Assembly (NCBI GenBank): GCA_017303675.1
Contig: JAFLBX010000002.1
Span: 1,083,642 to 1,147,641 of the forward strand
Source of the DNA: Ignavibacteria bacterium
GTDB taxonomy: Bacteria > Bacteroidota > Ignavibacteria > Tepidaquicellales > OLB5
DNA length: 64,000 bases
Direction of reading: 5' to 3'
A model generated the notes under the pieces. That model ran no database searches and was not told the DNA's origin. It saw only the letters and a list, made by a program, of their open reading frames with translations. Of this stretch, positions 45,201-54,100 are shown one piece after another. A program made the translations under genes and the position numbers. Positions within the stretch are counted from its first letter, which is position 1. The number at the start of each line of letters is the position of its first letter.

Positions 45201-45477
45201 CAGATACCTGATATTAGGTTTATTACCGCTTGGATTTCAGAATATACAAGGGGTAATTTTCGCGGATGCAGGTTCAGTTTGGAGTGACACCAAAAAACTT
45301 CAGTTCTTTCATAAAAATAACGGAAGCCTGCAAACAAAAGATCTGCTGTTGAGTGCCGGTATTGGTACAAGATTGTTTTTCTTATATTTCCCGATGAAGC
45401 TGGATATAGCGTGGACCTATGATATGCAGAACTGGTCAAAGCCTAAATATATGATATCAATAGGAGCAGATTTTTAA
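42238..45477 (+). CDS. Metalloprotease-like/PD40 propeller/Omp85-like barrel fusion
   Basis: 1079 residues; ATG 42247 is an alternative start. Order: signal segment (to about residue 36, VYSQ); a peptidase MA-like gluzincin domain with H147-E-L-L-H151 and downstream WFSEGMAEYQS offering E181/E185 as third zinc ligand; about six TolB/PD40-type beta-propeller blades (about 300-600: ISPKGDKVVFISNRDD, SPDGKKV repeated); a Ser/Asp/Thr-rich linker (about 625-700); and a C-terminal barrel with L963-R-G-Y966, like the L6 signature of surface antigens, ending IGADF. Expected to sit in the outer membrane with protease and propeller in the periplasm. A role in outer-membrane protein quality control or assembly is inference. 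Confidence 0.85.
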   Translation: MVIMKLKNILSPGFLLRSILTAFVLLILTGNVYSQFGQNKVQYKVFEWKYLQSQHFDIYFNQGGEFIAQFTAVAAESSLVSLENNIGYGIKNRIPIILFNSHNEFQQNNAVDEYLSEGIGGVTELFKNRIVVPFEGDYEKFRHVIHHELLHAYMNDMYYGGSLQNIISQNIALQFPGWFSEGMAEYQSIGGMDKANDMFIRDAVIYDYLPPLDYIDGYLSYRGGQSFFSWLADEYGKEKIGDLMIQIKALGDVDEGFVDVYNMGIEKLSEKWHKSLKQTYWPDINTRQELSDFANRLTNSREGDGFYNTAPSISPKGDKVVFISNRDDYFSVYIADIKSGKILKKLIGGNQTADFEELHLLTPGLCWSPDGKKVAISVKSGDKDAIYIIDAEDGDEDVLPIEHDGIFSVDWNPVNNSLVYRGDNAKQSDIWIYNLKTKKKQRVTNDLFTDIDPKWSRDGKLIYFSSDRSTYTNLNDIPTDFDMNSYDYKDKDLYVYDVEAGKLSRFTEDKNANESSVVTSPDGKKVLYISDRNGIDNIWMRNLETGEEKPITNTLDPISLLSLSADGKRLAFTALNRGGYDIFYLENPFEIDIAMTELPNTQFVQKRIDEMKKLTSSDSLKLFTDSMRVIADSLMNLTGDTTGVNSDYTVSDSTVTDSTKSLYGDDVALNLNPEKVDSTKQSPSQRLKLKEKNKSKFQLTDNTNPDGSYKVNNYKIKFSPDLIYSNANYSSFYGVQGTAQMAFSDVLGNHRIYVATSLVLDLKNSDYAFAYYYLPKRIDWGISAYHSARFLLIGRNFSTSQLYRYRTFGGDISLSYPISKFKRIEGALSYNHLTKENLDNPAEPSQNLDFILPAISYVHDNTLWGYTAPIKGSRYKLTLLGTPKIGSNGVSFFSALADYRTYFEIADDYNFVLRLNGGASFGKNPQRFYIGGTESWINYEVQNDILPIEDIQDFAFSTAVMPLRGYNYNYRSGSKFALMNAEFRFPLFRYLILGLLPLGFQNIQGVIFADAGSVWSDTKKLQFFHKNNGSLQTKDLLLSAGIGTRLFFLYFPMKLDIAWTYDMQNWSKPKYMISIGADF

Positions 45478-45499
45478 CATTCTAAATAATTCGATTACA

Positions 45500-45527
45500 A
45501 AAAAAGGACGCCAAAGCGTCCTTTTTT
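45500..45527 (+). terminator. Intrinsic terminator
   Basis: Arms 45500-45511 and 45516-45527 (core GGACGC/GCGTCC, extended by A/T pairs) surround a CAAA loop and end in a T run. It closes the fusion gene. Confidence 0.88.
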
Positions 45528-45681
45528 GTTAGGCTATAAAATCTGTCGGGATGGTCACCCAGCAGGTGTGACGACCTTCCCCGACACTTTGTGTCGGGAC
45601 GCGATAGCCTTAAAAAACTTTGAATTGAATTAAAATGATTTAACGAGTTGTAAAATTAAGCTAGGGAGTATATTTAATCTG

Positions 45682-45756
45682 TCGGGATGGCAGGATTCGA
45701 ACCTGCGACCTCCTGCTCCCAAAGCAGGCGCGATAACCGGACTACGCTACATCCCG
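45682..45756 (-). tRNA. tRNA-Pro (anticodon TGG)
   Basis: Reading the minus strand, the acceptor stem CGGGATG pairs with CATCCCG, the anticodon arm is CCTGC-TTTGGGA-GCAGG with anticodon TGG, and the T arm has GGTTCGAATCC. Length 75 with discriminator A; CCA is not encoded. The bases AATCTGTCGGGATGG at its 3' end (45676-45690) recur at 45540-45554. Confidence 0.95.
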
Positions 45757-45785
45757 AAATGTTAAAAAACTATTCCGAAAACAAA

Positions 45786-46049
45786 TTAAACAAAATCAAT
45801 TTTGCTTAATAAAATACCTGTTTCCTTGTGAATATCAGCTAATATTTCTGATTCCTTTTTTTGCAAAATACTACTAACATCAGAATTATCAGTTTTTACT
45901 AACAGTAAATTTCCTTTTAATGAATCCTGAGAAATTTTTATTACAGTATTTCCAAACCTGCCGTTTAACCCGTTCAAATACTTTTCAGTCAATATCTGCC
46001 AAACTTTATTGTTGTTTTTGATATTTTTGAAAAATTTAAACATTGGCAT
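45786..46049 (-). CDS. DUF721/DciA-like small protein
   Basis: 87 residues from ATG 46049. The pattern W-x-x-(L)-x(6)-L followed by LLVKTDNSDVSSILQKKESEILADI and a C-terminal KIDFV resembles the short DUF721 domain, which in DciA helps load the replicative helicase. The core is unusually short and DUF721 members are weakly conserved, so this is a moderate guess. It lies between two tRNA genes on the same strand; no dnaA, gyrB or other replication gene is near. Confidence 0.5.
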   Translation of the reverse strand: MPMFKFFKNIKNNNKVWQILTEKYLNGLNGRFGNTVIKISQDSLKGNLLLVKTDNSDVSSILQKKESEILADIHKETGILLSKIDFV

Positions 46050-46094
46050 TTTTACAAAATACTAAACAAAAAAGGAGCAGTTGCTCCAAGTATG

Positions 46095-46167
46095 TGGACA
46101 GGGCCGGAATCGAACCGGCGACACACGGCTTTTCAGGCCGTTGCTCTACCTACTGAGCTACCTGTCC
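46095..46167 (-). tRNA. tRNA-Phe (anticodon GAA)
   Basis: The minus strand gives acceptor GGACAGG/CCTGTCC, D arm GCTC/GAGC, anticodon arm ACGGC-CTGAAAA-GCCGT with anticodon GAA, and T arm GCCGG-TTCGATT-CCGGC. Length 73, discriminator A, CCA not encoded. All stems are perfectly paired. Confidence 0.97.
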
Positions 46168-46297
46168 ATTGGTTTGAAAACTACCATAAAACACAAATAT
46201 CCCCAAAATTTTAAATAAAATCAATTTACAATTTCATCCCTTTTTCAACAATTATTTACACTTGAAAATTACATTTTATTGCTTACTTTTGTATTAT

Positions 46298-48826
46298 ATG
46301 AATGAAGTTTCTATCCCAAAATTGATAATTTCTTACCTTAGCAGATTTCTCGGTTTATTTCTGATAATTTTTGCGGTTATGGCTGCAATACAGGGATTTA
46401 TTTCAGTTTTTAATATCAATAAGGATGGTTCGACCGGTGTTAGGTATGTAAATGAAACTGAAAAATTTGATTACCTCATCATCACAACTGTATCTGAAGA
46501 TTACCCTGCATATACTTCCGGAATTCAGCCAGGTGACACACTTATAAAAATTAACGGAAAACCTGTCACAGATCTAAGCGCTATTCGAAGTGATCTGAAC
46601 CGAAAAGAAATTGGTGAAAAAGTTATTTATACAGTAAGAAGGGGACCTGAAATTAAAGAATATGAATTAACGCTTGCCCCCCTTCTCCCCCTTGAAAAAC
46701 TTATGGTATTGTTATTCAGAACGGTTCCAGTTTTTTTATTAATGAGTTATTTGCTTGTAGGGATTTGGGGAATACTTAAGAGTCCATATGCTACAGAAAC
46801 TATTTTAATAGCCCTTTTTTGTTTCTGTTTCGGAAGCTTTATGTATGCTACTGTAAATGTTGGTGATACATCTGATACATTTATAAAAAATTACCTGTAT
46901 TTTGATTCTCTGCGTGAGCTCATAACCTACATAATGTGGCTTGCGCCAAGTTTTTGGGTTCTGCTTTTCGCTACTTTTCCCCGCAGAAACAGGATCTATG
47001 AAAAAAATAAATTTATTTCACTCTTATTTATATTTCTGCTGCCGTTAATTATAATAATTTCTTCACTTATGAATTTTGACAGCCGGATCCTTACATTTTT
47101 AATTTTCCTGATGCTTTTTTTGCAAATGAGTGTTGGTGTGCTGCTGCTTTCAAATAACCTGAAAAAAGTTTCTACAGCCCTTGAAAAAAGACAGGTAAGG
47201 CTAATGCTGTTCGGGGTAAAATTCGGGGCGATTTCAATTGGCATAGGGTGGATTTTGGTTATAGTTACTCAGTTCATTTTACAGAACAAGCTGGGAGCCA
47301 ATTTTTTGCTAATCAGTCTGTTAATATTTCTGATCTGTGAGATCGGGGGATTGATCATACCGTTTACATTCCTCAATTCATTTTTCCAGAATAAGCTTCT
47401 TGAAACTGAAAGCGCTTTAAAAAGAAGAGTCAGGGTTTTTGTTGTTACAGTGGGAGTTATTGGTGTTTACCTGTTTGTAATATTTGTAATTGTAAGACTT
47501 TCAGTAAGCCTCTTTGAGCTTAGAGATCCAACCGTAATAATTGTTTCAGTTCTGCTGCTCTCTTTAACATTCACGCCGATAAACAAAAGAATATTGACCT
47601 GGATAGACGAGACATTTTACCCGGAAAAGACGAAATATGCTGAAGCTTTGAAAAAATATAACAACAGCATTTCCGGACAAATCGAATCTACTGAGCTCCT
47701 GCGGGAATTAGGGAAATGGGTAAGCAATACAATAGGTATAAACCCGGTAATTCCTTTTGCGCTTAACCCTCAGTTCAGCGGCAGCATTCCATTCAGATAT
47801 AATGACAGTGAAAGCGTAATACACAGAATACGAAGCGGCAACAAGTTTTACTGGGATGAAATTTCAGAACGCTCCAGGATTACTGTGGACGAAAATGAAA
47901 TTGAATGGGTAAGAGATAATGATATATCCGTTACAATTCCTATGATATCCCAGGGTGAATTGATAGGAGTTTTGAATCTAGGCAAGAAACAAAACCAGGA
48001 AGATTTTTCGGCTGAAGATATGGAAATTCTTACACAGGCATCTGCACAAACTGCATTGGCACTGCAGAATCTAAACCTCCAGTCAGTTTATATTGATAAA
48101 AAGCGCATGGATAAAGAGCTTGAAATGGCCCGTAATATTCAGCGAAGGCTGATGCCGCAGGAAATACCTGATGTTAACGGCCTGGAAGTTTACGGTGAAT
48201 CAAGACCATGTTTTGAAGTAGCTGGTGACTATTATGATATAATCAGCAATGATGAAGGCAACACCTTTATGGTAATTGCTGATGTAAGCGGTAAAGGCGC
48301 AGGGGCTGCAATGATAATGGCAAATTTGCAGGCATCGATAAGAGTTGGGCTGGAAATTACTGAGGATTTCTCGGAATTTATTGCAAGAATTAATAACCAC
48401 GTTTACAAGAACACATCATCTTCAGAATTTATTACCCTTTTCATCGGCGCATGGGAACCTTCTACCAAATCATTTCACTATATCAATGCCGGACACAATC
48501 CACCGGTTATGATTGATAGTATGGGGAATATTTCTACACTTGATGCAACGGGACTTATTTTGGGAGTACTGCCAGGGCAGCAATATGAAAGGAAAATCAT
48601 TCATATAGAACCGGGTTCGGTAATAGCTATATTTACTGATGGTTTAGAAGAGGCTATGAACCCAGCAGGTGATATTCTCGGCCAGGAACGAATTATTGAA
48701 ATTCTCAAGCAGTGTAAACATCTTTCATCAAAAGAAATTGTAAAAACTATTCAGGATAAGGCAATTGAGCATTGTGCCGGCAGGCCGCTTCATGATGACT
48801 TAACAATGATCGTTATAAAAAGCTGA
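46298..48826 (+). CDS. PDZ-membrane-GAF-SpoIIE serine phosphatase (RsbU-like)
   Basis: 842 residues from ATG 46298 (the frame opens at TTG 46262). Order: one N-terminal membrane helix, a periplasmic PDZ domain (about 48-118, YPAYTSGIQPGDTLIKING), a block of seven to eight membrane helices, a GAF domain (about 450-590, GVLNLGKKQNQEDFS), and a PP2C-like SpoIIE phosphatase (about 610-842) with ADVSGKGAGAAM and NAGHNPP metal/substrate motifs. It is a PP2C partner-switch phosphatase that would dephosphorylate an anti-sigma antagonist such as the STAS protein at 27459. The PDZ on the periplasmic side would let it sense envelope proteins. No kinase gene is close. Confidence 0.9.
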   Translation: MNEVSIPKLIISYLSRFLGLFLIIFAVMAAIQGFISVFNINKDGSTGVRYVNETEKFDYLIITTVSEDYPAYTSGIQPGDTLIKINGKPVTDLSAIRSDLNRKEIGEKVIYTVRRGPEIKEYELTLAPLLPLEKLMVLLFRTVPVFLLMSYLLVGIWGILKSPYATETILIALFCFCFGSFMYATVNVGDTSDTFIKNYLYFDSLRELITYIMWLAPSFWVLLFATFPRRNRIYEKNKFISLLFIFLLPLIIIISSLMNFDSRILTFLIFLMLFLQMSVGVLLLSNNLKKVSTALEKRQVRLMLFGVKFGAISIGIGWILVIVTQFILQNKLGANFLLISLLIFLICEIGGLIIPFTFLNSFFQNKLLETESALKRRVRVFVVTVGVIGVYLFVIFVIVRLSVSLFELRDPTVIIVSVLLLSLTFTPINKRILTWIDETFYPEKTKYAEALKKYNNSISGQIESTELLRELGKWVSNTIGINPVIPFALNPQFSGSIPFRYNDSESVIHRIRSGNKFYWDEISERSRITVDENEIEWVRDNDISVTIPMISQGELIGVLNLGKKQNQEDFSAEDMEILTQASAQTALALQNLNLQSVYIDKKRMDKELEMARNIQRRLMPQEIPDVNGLEVYGESRPCFEVAGDYYDIISNDEGNTFMVIADVSGKGAGAAMIMANLQASIRVGLEITEDFSEFIARINNHVYKNTSSSEFITLFIGAWEPSTKSFHYINAGHNPPVMIDSMGNISTLDATGLILGVLPGQQYERKIIHIEPGSVIAIFTDGLEEAMNPAGDILGQERIIEILKQCKHLSSKEIVKTIQDKAIEHCAGRPLHDDLTMIVIKS

Positions 48827-48835
48827 TGTTTACAA

Positions 48836-49393
48836 TTATTTTTTCCTTACAGATTTTATTATAAAATATATTATTGGAAATAACCCCAAAGTTGCCACAG
48901 AAGCAAAAAAGAATGCAATTTTAAAACCTAACTCGTCTGATGAGTTTTCTGATAATTCTGCAGAGCTGACATTCAACCCCTTGCCTAATTTAACAGTAAA
49001 AAAAACCGTAACAAATAATGAGTATAGTATACTGAGAGCCAGCAAAAGAGCTGCAATATCTTCCGAGCTTCCGGAAGCAAGAAAGGCTGTGGTAATAGCG
49101 AATACTGCTGACCCAAATAAAACCAGGAAAAACGGGATTGTTATATTTTTATGATAAAAAACACCAATTGAAGCTTTACCAGCAGCAGTCGCGGTAAAAT
49201 ATTCATTGCTATAATTGATGCGGCTTTCATAATAGACTGAGTAGAAATTCCAGTAAGAAGTAAACAGAAATGGAACAGCAGCGGCAGAAAGTGTTATAAA
49301 CAAGCTGTCACTTTCTCCGCTTCCGGTAATTATCAATGCGGCTGCTATAAGAATAAAAAGTATGCCGCTTGAAATGAAAATAACTTTTCTCAA
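48836..49393 (-). CDS. Hypothetical integral membrane protein (five helices)
   Basis: 185 residues from TTG 49393. Five or so membrane helices; no signal peptide or known motif. The last helix is followed by the basic KSVRKK. No family recognised. It lies seven bases downstream of the OB-fold protein gene in the same direction, so co-transcription is likely, and converges with the SpoIIE phosphatase gene with a 9-base gap. Confidence 0.6.
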   Translation of the reverse strand: MRKVIFISSGILFILIAAALIITGSGESDSLFITLSAAAVPFLFTSYWNFYSVYYESRINYSNEYFTATAAGKASIGVFYHKNITIPFFLVLFGSAVFAITTAFLASGSSEDIAALLLALSILYSLFVTVFFTVKLGKGLNVSSAELSENSSDELGFKIAFFFASVATLGLFPIIYFIIKSVRKK

Positions 49394-49400
49394 TAAACAG

Positions 49401-49754
49401 TTATTCTACTTTGATGATTTGAGACTGTTCAGTTATTATAATTTCAGGCTTACCTTTATATTCTTCAATTTTACCTGAAATAGTCAATACAGAGCCCTTC
49501 TTAACATCAGCGTAACTTACACCTGAACTTCCTGTTTTAATAACTGCAACAAATGTTGCGTTTGGATATGGTTCATCAAAGTTAATCAGCACAGTTCCTT
49601 TGTTAGATACAAATACTGAAGCAACAATACCTTTTACGATCCTGGTTTCACCGATGAAATTCTTAGCATCTTTTGATGATACTGTATCCTGAGATAAAGA
49701 TGCGGCAGTTATACCGATAAATAAAAGGAGACTGAATAATATTTTGGTTTTCAT
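49401..49754 (-). CDS. Secreted OB-fold-like protein
   Basis: 117 residues. A signal peptide (1-22, ending SLSQ) is followed by about 95 residues with an OB-fold pattern: NFIGETRIVKGIVASVFVSN, INFDEPYPNATFVAVI, and a terminal YKGKPEIIITEQSQI. Similar small exported OB-fold (tRNA_anti-like) proteins occur widely and usually bind nucleic acid or sugars, but the ligand here is unknown. The gene is 11 bases after the DUF971 gene, in a small minus-strand run fbp-DUF971-OB-membrane protein. Confidence 0.7.
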   Translation of the reverse strand: MKTKILFSLLLFIGITAASLSQDTVSSKDAKNFIGETRIVKGIVASVFVSNKGTVLINFDEPYPNATFVAVIKTGSSGVSYADVKKGSVLTISGKIEEYKGKPEIIITEQSQIIKVE

Positions 49755-49765
49755 ATTATAATTAG

Positions 49766-50017
49766 TTAATATTTATTTTCTTTAAGCTTTTCAAATGTAT
49801 AAATCCCGGAATCATGCCCATCCTGCCAAACCAGCTGCACTGCATATGTTCCAACTATTCTGATATCTTTCAGCGTAAGCTGAGGTGATGCCAGCAAAGG
49901 GATATAAGTTGCAGGTTTATTCAATTTTTCAGAAATACAGTTTGCGCACGGGCAGCTTTTTCTGAGGTTAGCAAGCTGCAGCAATGAATCACTGCCATCA
50001 TCCCATTCAATATGCAA
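49766..50017 (-). CDS. DUF971 domain protein, start uncertain
   Basis: 83 residues if begun at TTG 50017. It matches DUF971 (N-terminal domain of gamma-butyrobetaine hydroxylase-like proteins): IEWDDGSDSLLQLANLRKSCPCANC, then a beta-rich IRIVGTYAVQLVWQDGHDSGIYTF. The family normally has about 10-15 residues before the first strand, and the same frame stays open upstream (PVKINIKDSRY) back to the fbp stop codon with no ATG or GTG. Initiation is therefore at TTG or at an unusual codon upstream, perhaps by reinitiation after fbp. Metal binding through C26 and C29 is possible. Confidence 0.7.
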   Translation of the reverse strand: MHIEWDDGSDSLLQLANLRKSCPCANCISEKLNKPATYIPLLASPQLTLKDIRIVGTYAVQLVWQDGHDSGIYTFEKLKENKY

Positions 50018-50062
50018 ATACCGTGAATCTTTAATATTTATTTTAACAGGGCTGATAACAGA

Positions 50063-51076
50063 TCATTTTAAATTTAAAAATTTTTCAGCTTCGAGTACAT
50101 CTTCTTCGCTTCCTATGAAAAGCGGTGTCTTCTGGTGCAGGTTCAACGGCACTATTTCTAAAATACGCTGAGAGCCGTTACTTGCTCTGCCCCCTGCCTG
50201 TTCTACTATCATTGCCAGCGGATTTGCTTCATAAAGCAGCCTTAACTTGCCATTAGGATTTTTGTTATCTCCGGGATACATAAATAACCCGCCATAAAGC
50301 AAATTCCTGTGAAAATCAGCAACTAACGAACCAACATACCGCGCTGAATAAGGCCTTCCTGCAGCTTTATTATCCGTCTTGAGATCATTGATATAATTCT
50401 GCAACCCCGGAGACCACCTGGAATAATTTCCTTCATTAATACTGTAGGTTTTGGAACGTTTCGGTATCTGGATATTTTCATAGAACAGCAGGAATTCTCC
50501 AACAGTGGGGTCAAGTGTAAAACCATGTACTCCCCTGCCTGTAGTATAAACCATAATTGTGCTTGAGCCGTATATAACATAACCTGCAGCAACCTGGTTT
50601 GTGCCCTGCTGCAAACAATCTTCCAGGGTACCGGGTCCGCTTTTGGATCTTCTCTTATAAATTGAAAATATTGTACCGATACTGATATTAGCATCAATAT
50701 TGGATGAACCATCAAGGGGGTCAAAGTGAATTATATATTTGCTCATAGCGCGCTCACCCATGAATTTTTCGTTAACGGGTATAAAATCTTCGCTTTCTTC
50801 GGAAGCTATTGCGCATAAATGTCCGCTGACTTCCATTGCCTTTACAAGAGTATCATGGGCATATTCATCAAGCTTTTTAACCTGCTCTCCGTGGACATTT
50901 TCAGAACCGGTAATTCCCATAAGATCTATTAATCCTGCGCGGTTTACTTCGAGTGATATTACCTTACATGCCAATGCAATATCTGCAAGAAGGTCGCTTA
51001 GCTCTCCTGTAGCATCAGGGTACTTTCTTTCTTCATCAATAATATGCCTGTATAATGTTGTAAATTTTCTTAGCAT
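50063..51076 (-). CDS. fbp: Class 1 fructose-1,6-bisphosphatase
   Basis: 337 residues, full length for class 1 FBPase. The metal- and phosphate-binding signature D119-P-L-D122-G-S-S-N is present, with SEES before it (ASEESEDFIP) and MYPGDNKNPNGKLRLLYEANPLA near the C-terminus. It converts fructose 1,6-bisphosphate to fructose 6-phosphate in gluconeogenesis. It has a TAATTTTG promoter match just upstream (51099-51106, minus). The stop TGA at 50063-50065 is in frame with the DUF971 gene that follows. Confidence 0.97.
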   Translation of the reverse strand: MLRKFTTLYRHIIDEERKYPDATGELSDLLADIALACKVISLEVNRAGLIDLMGITGSENVHGEQVKKLDEYAHDTLVKAMEVSGHLCAIASEESEDFIPVNEKFMGERAMSKYIIHFDPLDGSSNIDANISIGTIFSIYKRRSKSGPGTLEDCLQQGTNQVAAGYVIYGSSTIMVYTTGRGVHGFTLDPTVGEFLLFYENIQIPKRSKTYSINEGNYSRWSPGLQNYINDLKTDNKAAGRPYSARYVGSLVADFHRNLLYGGLFMYPGDNKNPNGKLRLLYEANPLAMIVEQAGGRASNGSQRILEIVPLNLHQKTPLFIGSEEDVLEAEKFLNLK

Positions 51077-51098
51077 TATATAAATTAATTAATTTTTA

Positions 51099-51106
51099 CA
51101 AAATTA
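51099..51106 (-). promoter_or_regulatory. -7 element candidate for fbp
   Basis: TAATTTTG on the minus strand predicts a leader of about 15 bases. The -33 element is not clear. Confidence 0.35.
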
Positions 51107-51146
51107 CTGATTATAATGAGTAAATTAAATATAATTAAAATAGCTT

Positions 51147-54100
51147 TCAATTTGCCTGCTCAATGAATTCCCTTAGCCTTTTAAGCTCCCGCTCGCTGTT
51201 ATTCCACCAATTTACAGACCATATCCTGATAAACTTCATACCGAACTTTTGCAAATATTTCCCTCTGAATATATCCCATGCGTAAGCCTCATCAGAAAAA
51301 TGTTCAGAGCTGCCGTCACATTCGATAGCTATTATACTGCCTGATCTTTCAGCAGGTAAAACAGCAATATCAACTATAAAGCCGCCTGTTGAATAATTTT
51401 TAATTAATCTTTCCGGAGGCACTAATAAGCTAAGGTTCCTGTAAACTTCATCTTCAAAACCGGTTCCCCTGTTAATATTGCTTTTGCCCGCACTTTTTTC
51501 GGCTTCAGCGCTTATAAGATCTAATACAGAATTTTTACTTTTCAGGTCATACTCCTCTATAGCTTTAGCGTAAGCTAGATAAGCATAGAATATACCTTTT
51601 CCTTTATTACCTGAATGAGCAATAAGCGAAGGAAACTCCCTGATATATTCATTAGGTATTGAAGTACAGACTATCATCATATGTTTAGCTCTGGTAATAA
51701 TTACGTTCAGCAGCCTGAAGCCTTTTTCCTGGTTAACCGGACCGAAGTTTTGAAGAAAACTTCCATCTGCCCTTTTACCGAAAGTTGTTGATATTATGAT
51801 TATATCACGCTCATCACCCTGAATATTTTCAAGGTTTTTTACAAAGAACGGCTCAGAAGGATTATTCATAATTATTCCAAGCTTCTGGGCAAAATCACTG
51901 TTATTATTGGCAGCATAATTTATCATATCGAGGATATAATTCCTTTGAAAGATATTAAATGTTGCTACTCCAATGCTTGGGTTATTTTCGCCTTTTTCAG
52001 GAATAATCAGCTCATTGATAAGGCTGATAACTTTCTCGGCTTCCTGTTTATTTATTCCATCAGCCTGATTATAGATACCGCAAACATTAAAATACCGCAT
52101 AGCTTTATAGTTATTTGCCGGCGGCATTGGACTAAGGCGTGAGCCGTAAAATGCCGCATTGGAAAATTCTATCAGATCTGGGTGCTTAGAACGGTAATGA
52201 ATATCCAGGAATGACTGGCTGTAGCCTCTGCGGATCGCAAATTCAAGCAGTGACTCAGAATCAGCCAGATTGCGCGGATCAGTGGTTAATATTACTTCAT
52301 CTTCCTCTTCATTCATATTATCACTATCGATCACAATTTGTGAAGATGCAAAATAATTAGATGGGGGCATCTGGTTCTCGTCACCTGATACAACCCGGTG
52401 CTTTCCGCGCAGTTTTGCAGCGTAAACATCTTCAACTCTAAGCTGGCTTGCTTCATCAAAAATAACTATATCGAACAAACCTTCACTCATTTCAAATAGA
52501 CTGCTGCATACTACAGGGTTAACAAGCATTACGGGGAAGTGGTCTGTAAATACCTCGTGATCTGCGGCAATTATCTTACGCAGGGAATTCCGTTTTTGAT
52601 ATTTACTGTTACGTGATTTGTTATATAAGGCATTTATGCTGATCCCGGTTCGTTTTTCAAACTCAGCTGCAGATCTTTCCTGCCGTTTTTGCCAGTACTC
52701 CAGGATCAATGCAGACTGGTATTCCTTTATTTTATCAAGGTTTCCTGATATTTCATCCAATAAGCTGTCATCCCTCAATTTTATACTGTTTTCATTTGCC
52801 ACAAGTATATTAAAAATAAAAAACTGTTCGGTATCAGCTTCCCATTTTTCATGATTAATTTTCAGATCAATAAATTCATCAATTAATTTTTTTGAAATTT
52901 CACTGCAGCCAAGGTAGTCACAACGCCAGTAAAAGTAATCATATAATGAATTTATATCTTTACTTATTAATTCAAGTTTTCCGGATATCGTACTTAATTT
53001 ATCAATTTTCTGCTTAATTGAATGATCTCCAAAATAATAAGCTTCAGAAAATAAACGGGAATTATTAATAATACTCAGAATATTCTCTGCTGATTTTTCA
53101 GCTTCATGTAAAATTTCAGGCTTATTGTATGCAAATTGGTCAAAATCAGATGATGAATAATTCCCTAACTTTGAAACCCTGTATTCTTCAATATTATCAT
53201 ACCAGCTTTTCAATTTTGCAGATAAGGTGTCAATTTGCGGTTCAATTTCGGTTAAACTTTGCTGTATTTCGGTAATTTTAAATTCAAAATAATTTTGTTT
53301 ACAGAATTCCCTCACTCCATAAAATAAGGGTAAGATATCTTTTTTATCAGTTTTAAGTTTTTTATATTTTTTTGAAAATAAAGAAAGAACCGATAGCTTA
53401 AAATTCACCCATCCATTTAATTCAGTAAACAGATTTTTGTTTAACGAACAATTTTCATGGTACAATACTGAAATATTATCAATAATGCGTTGAAGATCAT
53501 TATAATAGGTATTATAATATTTATCCAGGCAAGCTGCGTAATCTGAATGGACAGTATTCAATTTAACCAGGGTACTGTTTATATCTGCGTGGAGTTTTTT
53601 AATTTCCCCGGCAAGCTCCAGAACAATATCCCTGGCTGAACGGGTTTTAAATAAATCGTCATTCAGTATTTTGAATATATCCAGTTCAGCTTCAGCAGCT
53701 TTAAACAGCTTACTGTTTTTTGAAACATTGTTCAGAGCAGTATTATATTTTTCTGAAATATTTTCAGCAGTAAAATCAATTTGCAGGTTTTTTAATTTAC
53801 GGTAGAGCTTTAAATAATTTTTATCATCATCACTATTCTTTAATAATAACCCAACAAGATCGCCCCATGACATATCATTCAAAAGATTTTTGCCGTAAAA
53901 AACATGATTATTGTTTACAACACTGATAGCTTCATTTGTTTCAGTAAAAATATTATTTAAAATACTTCTGTTTACGGGATTAACCTGCGGTTTAGGGTCA
54001 CGGACAGCATCTACTATTTTTCTGCGGTCACGGTTAACATCTTCAATAAGCCCGCATAAGCTTCCTAAACCCAGGGCTGTAAGGTTTTTAAGTATTACCT

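Noticed and set aside
45540-45610. A second, degenerate tRNA next to tRNA-Pro
   Set aside because: It only shares 15 bases with the tRNA 3' end; no cloverleaf can be drawn and a TGTCGGGA palindrome explains the rest.
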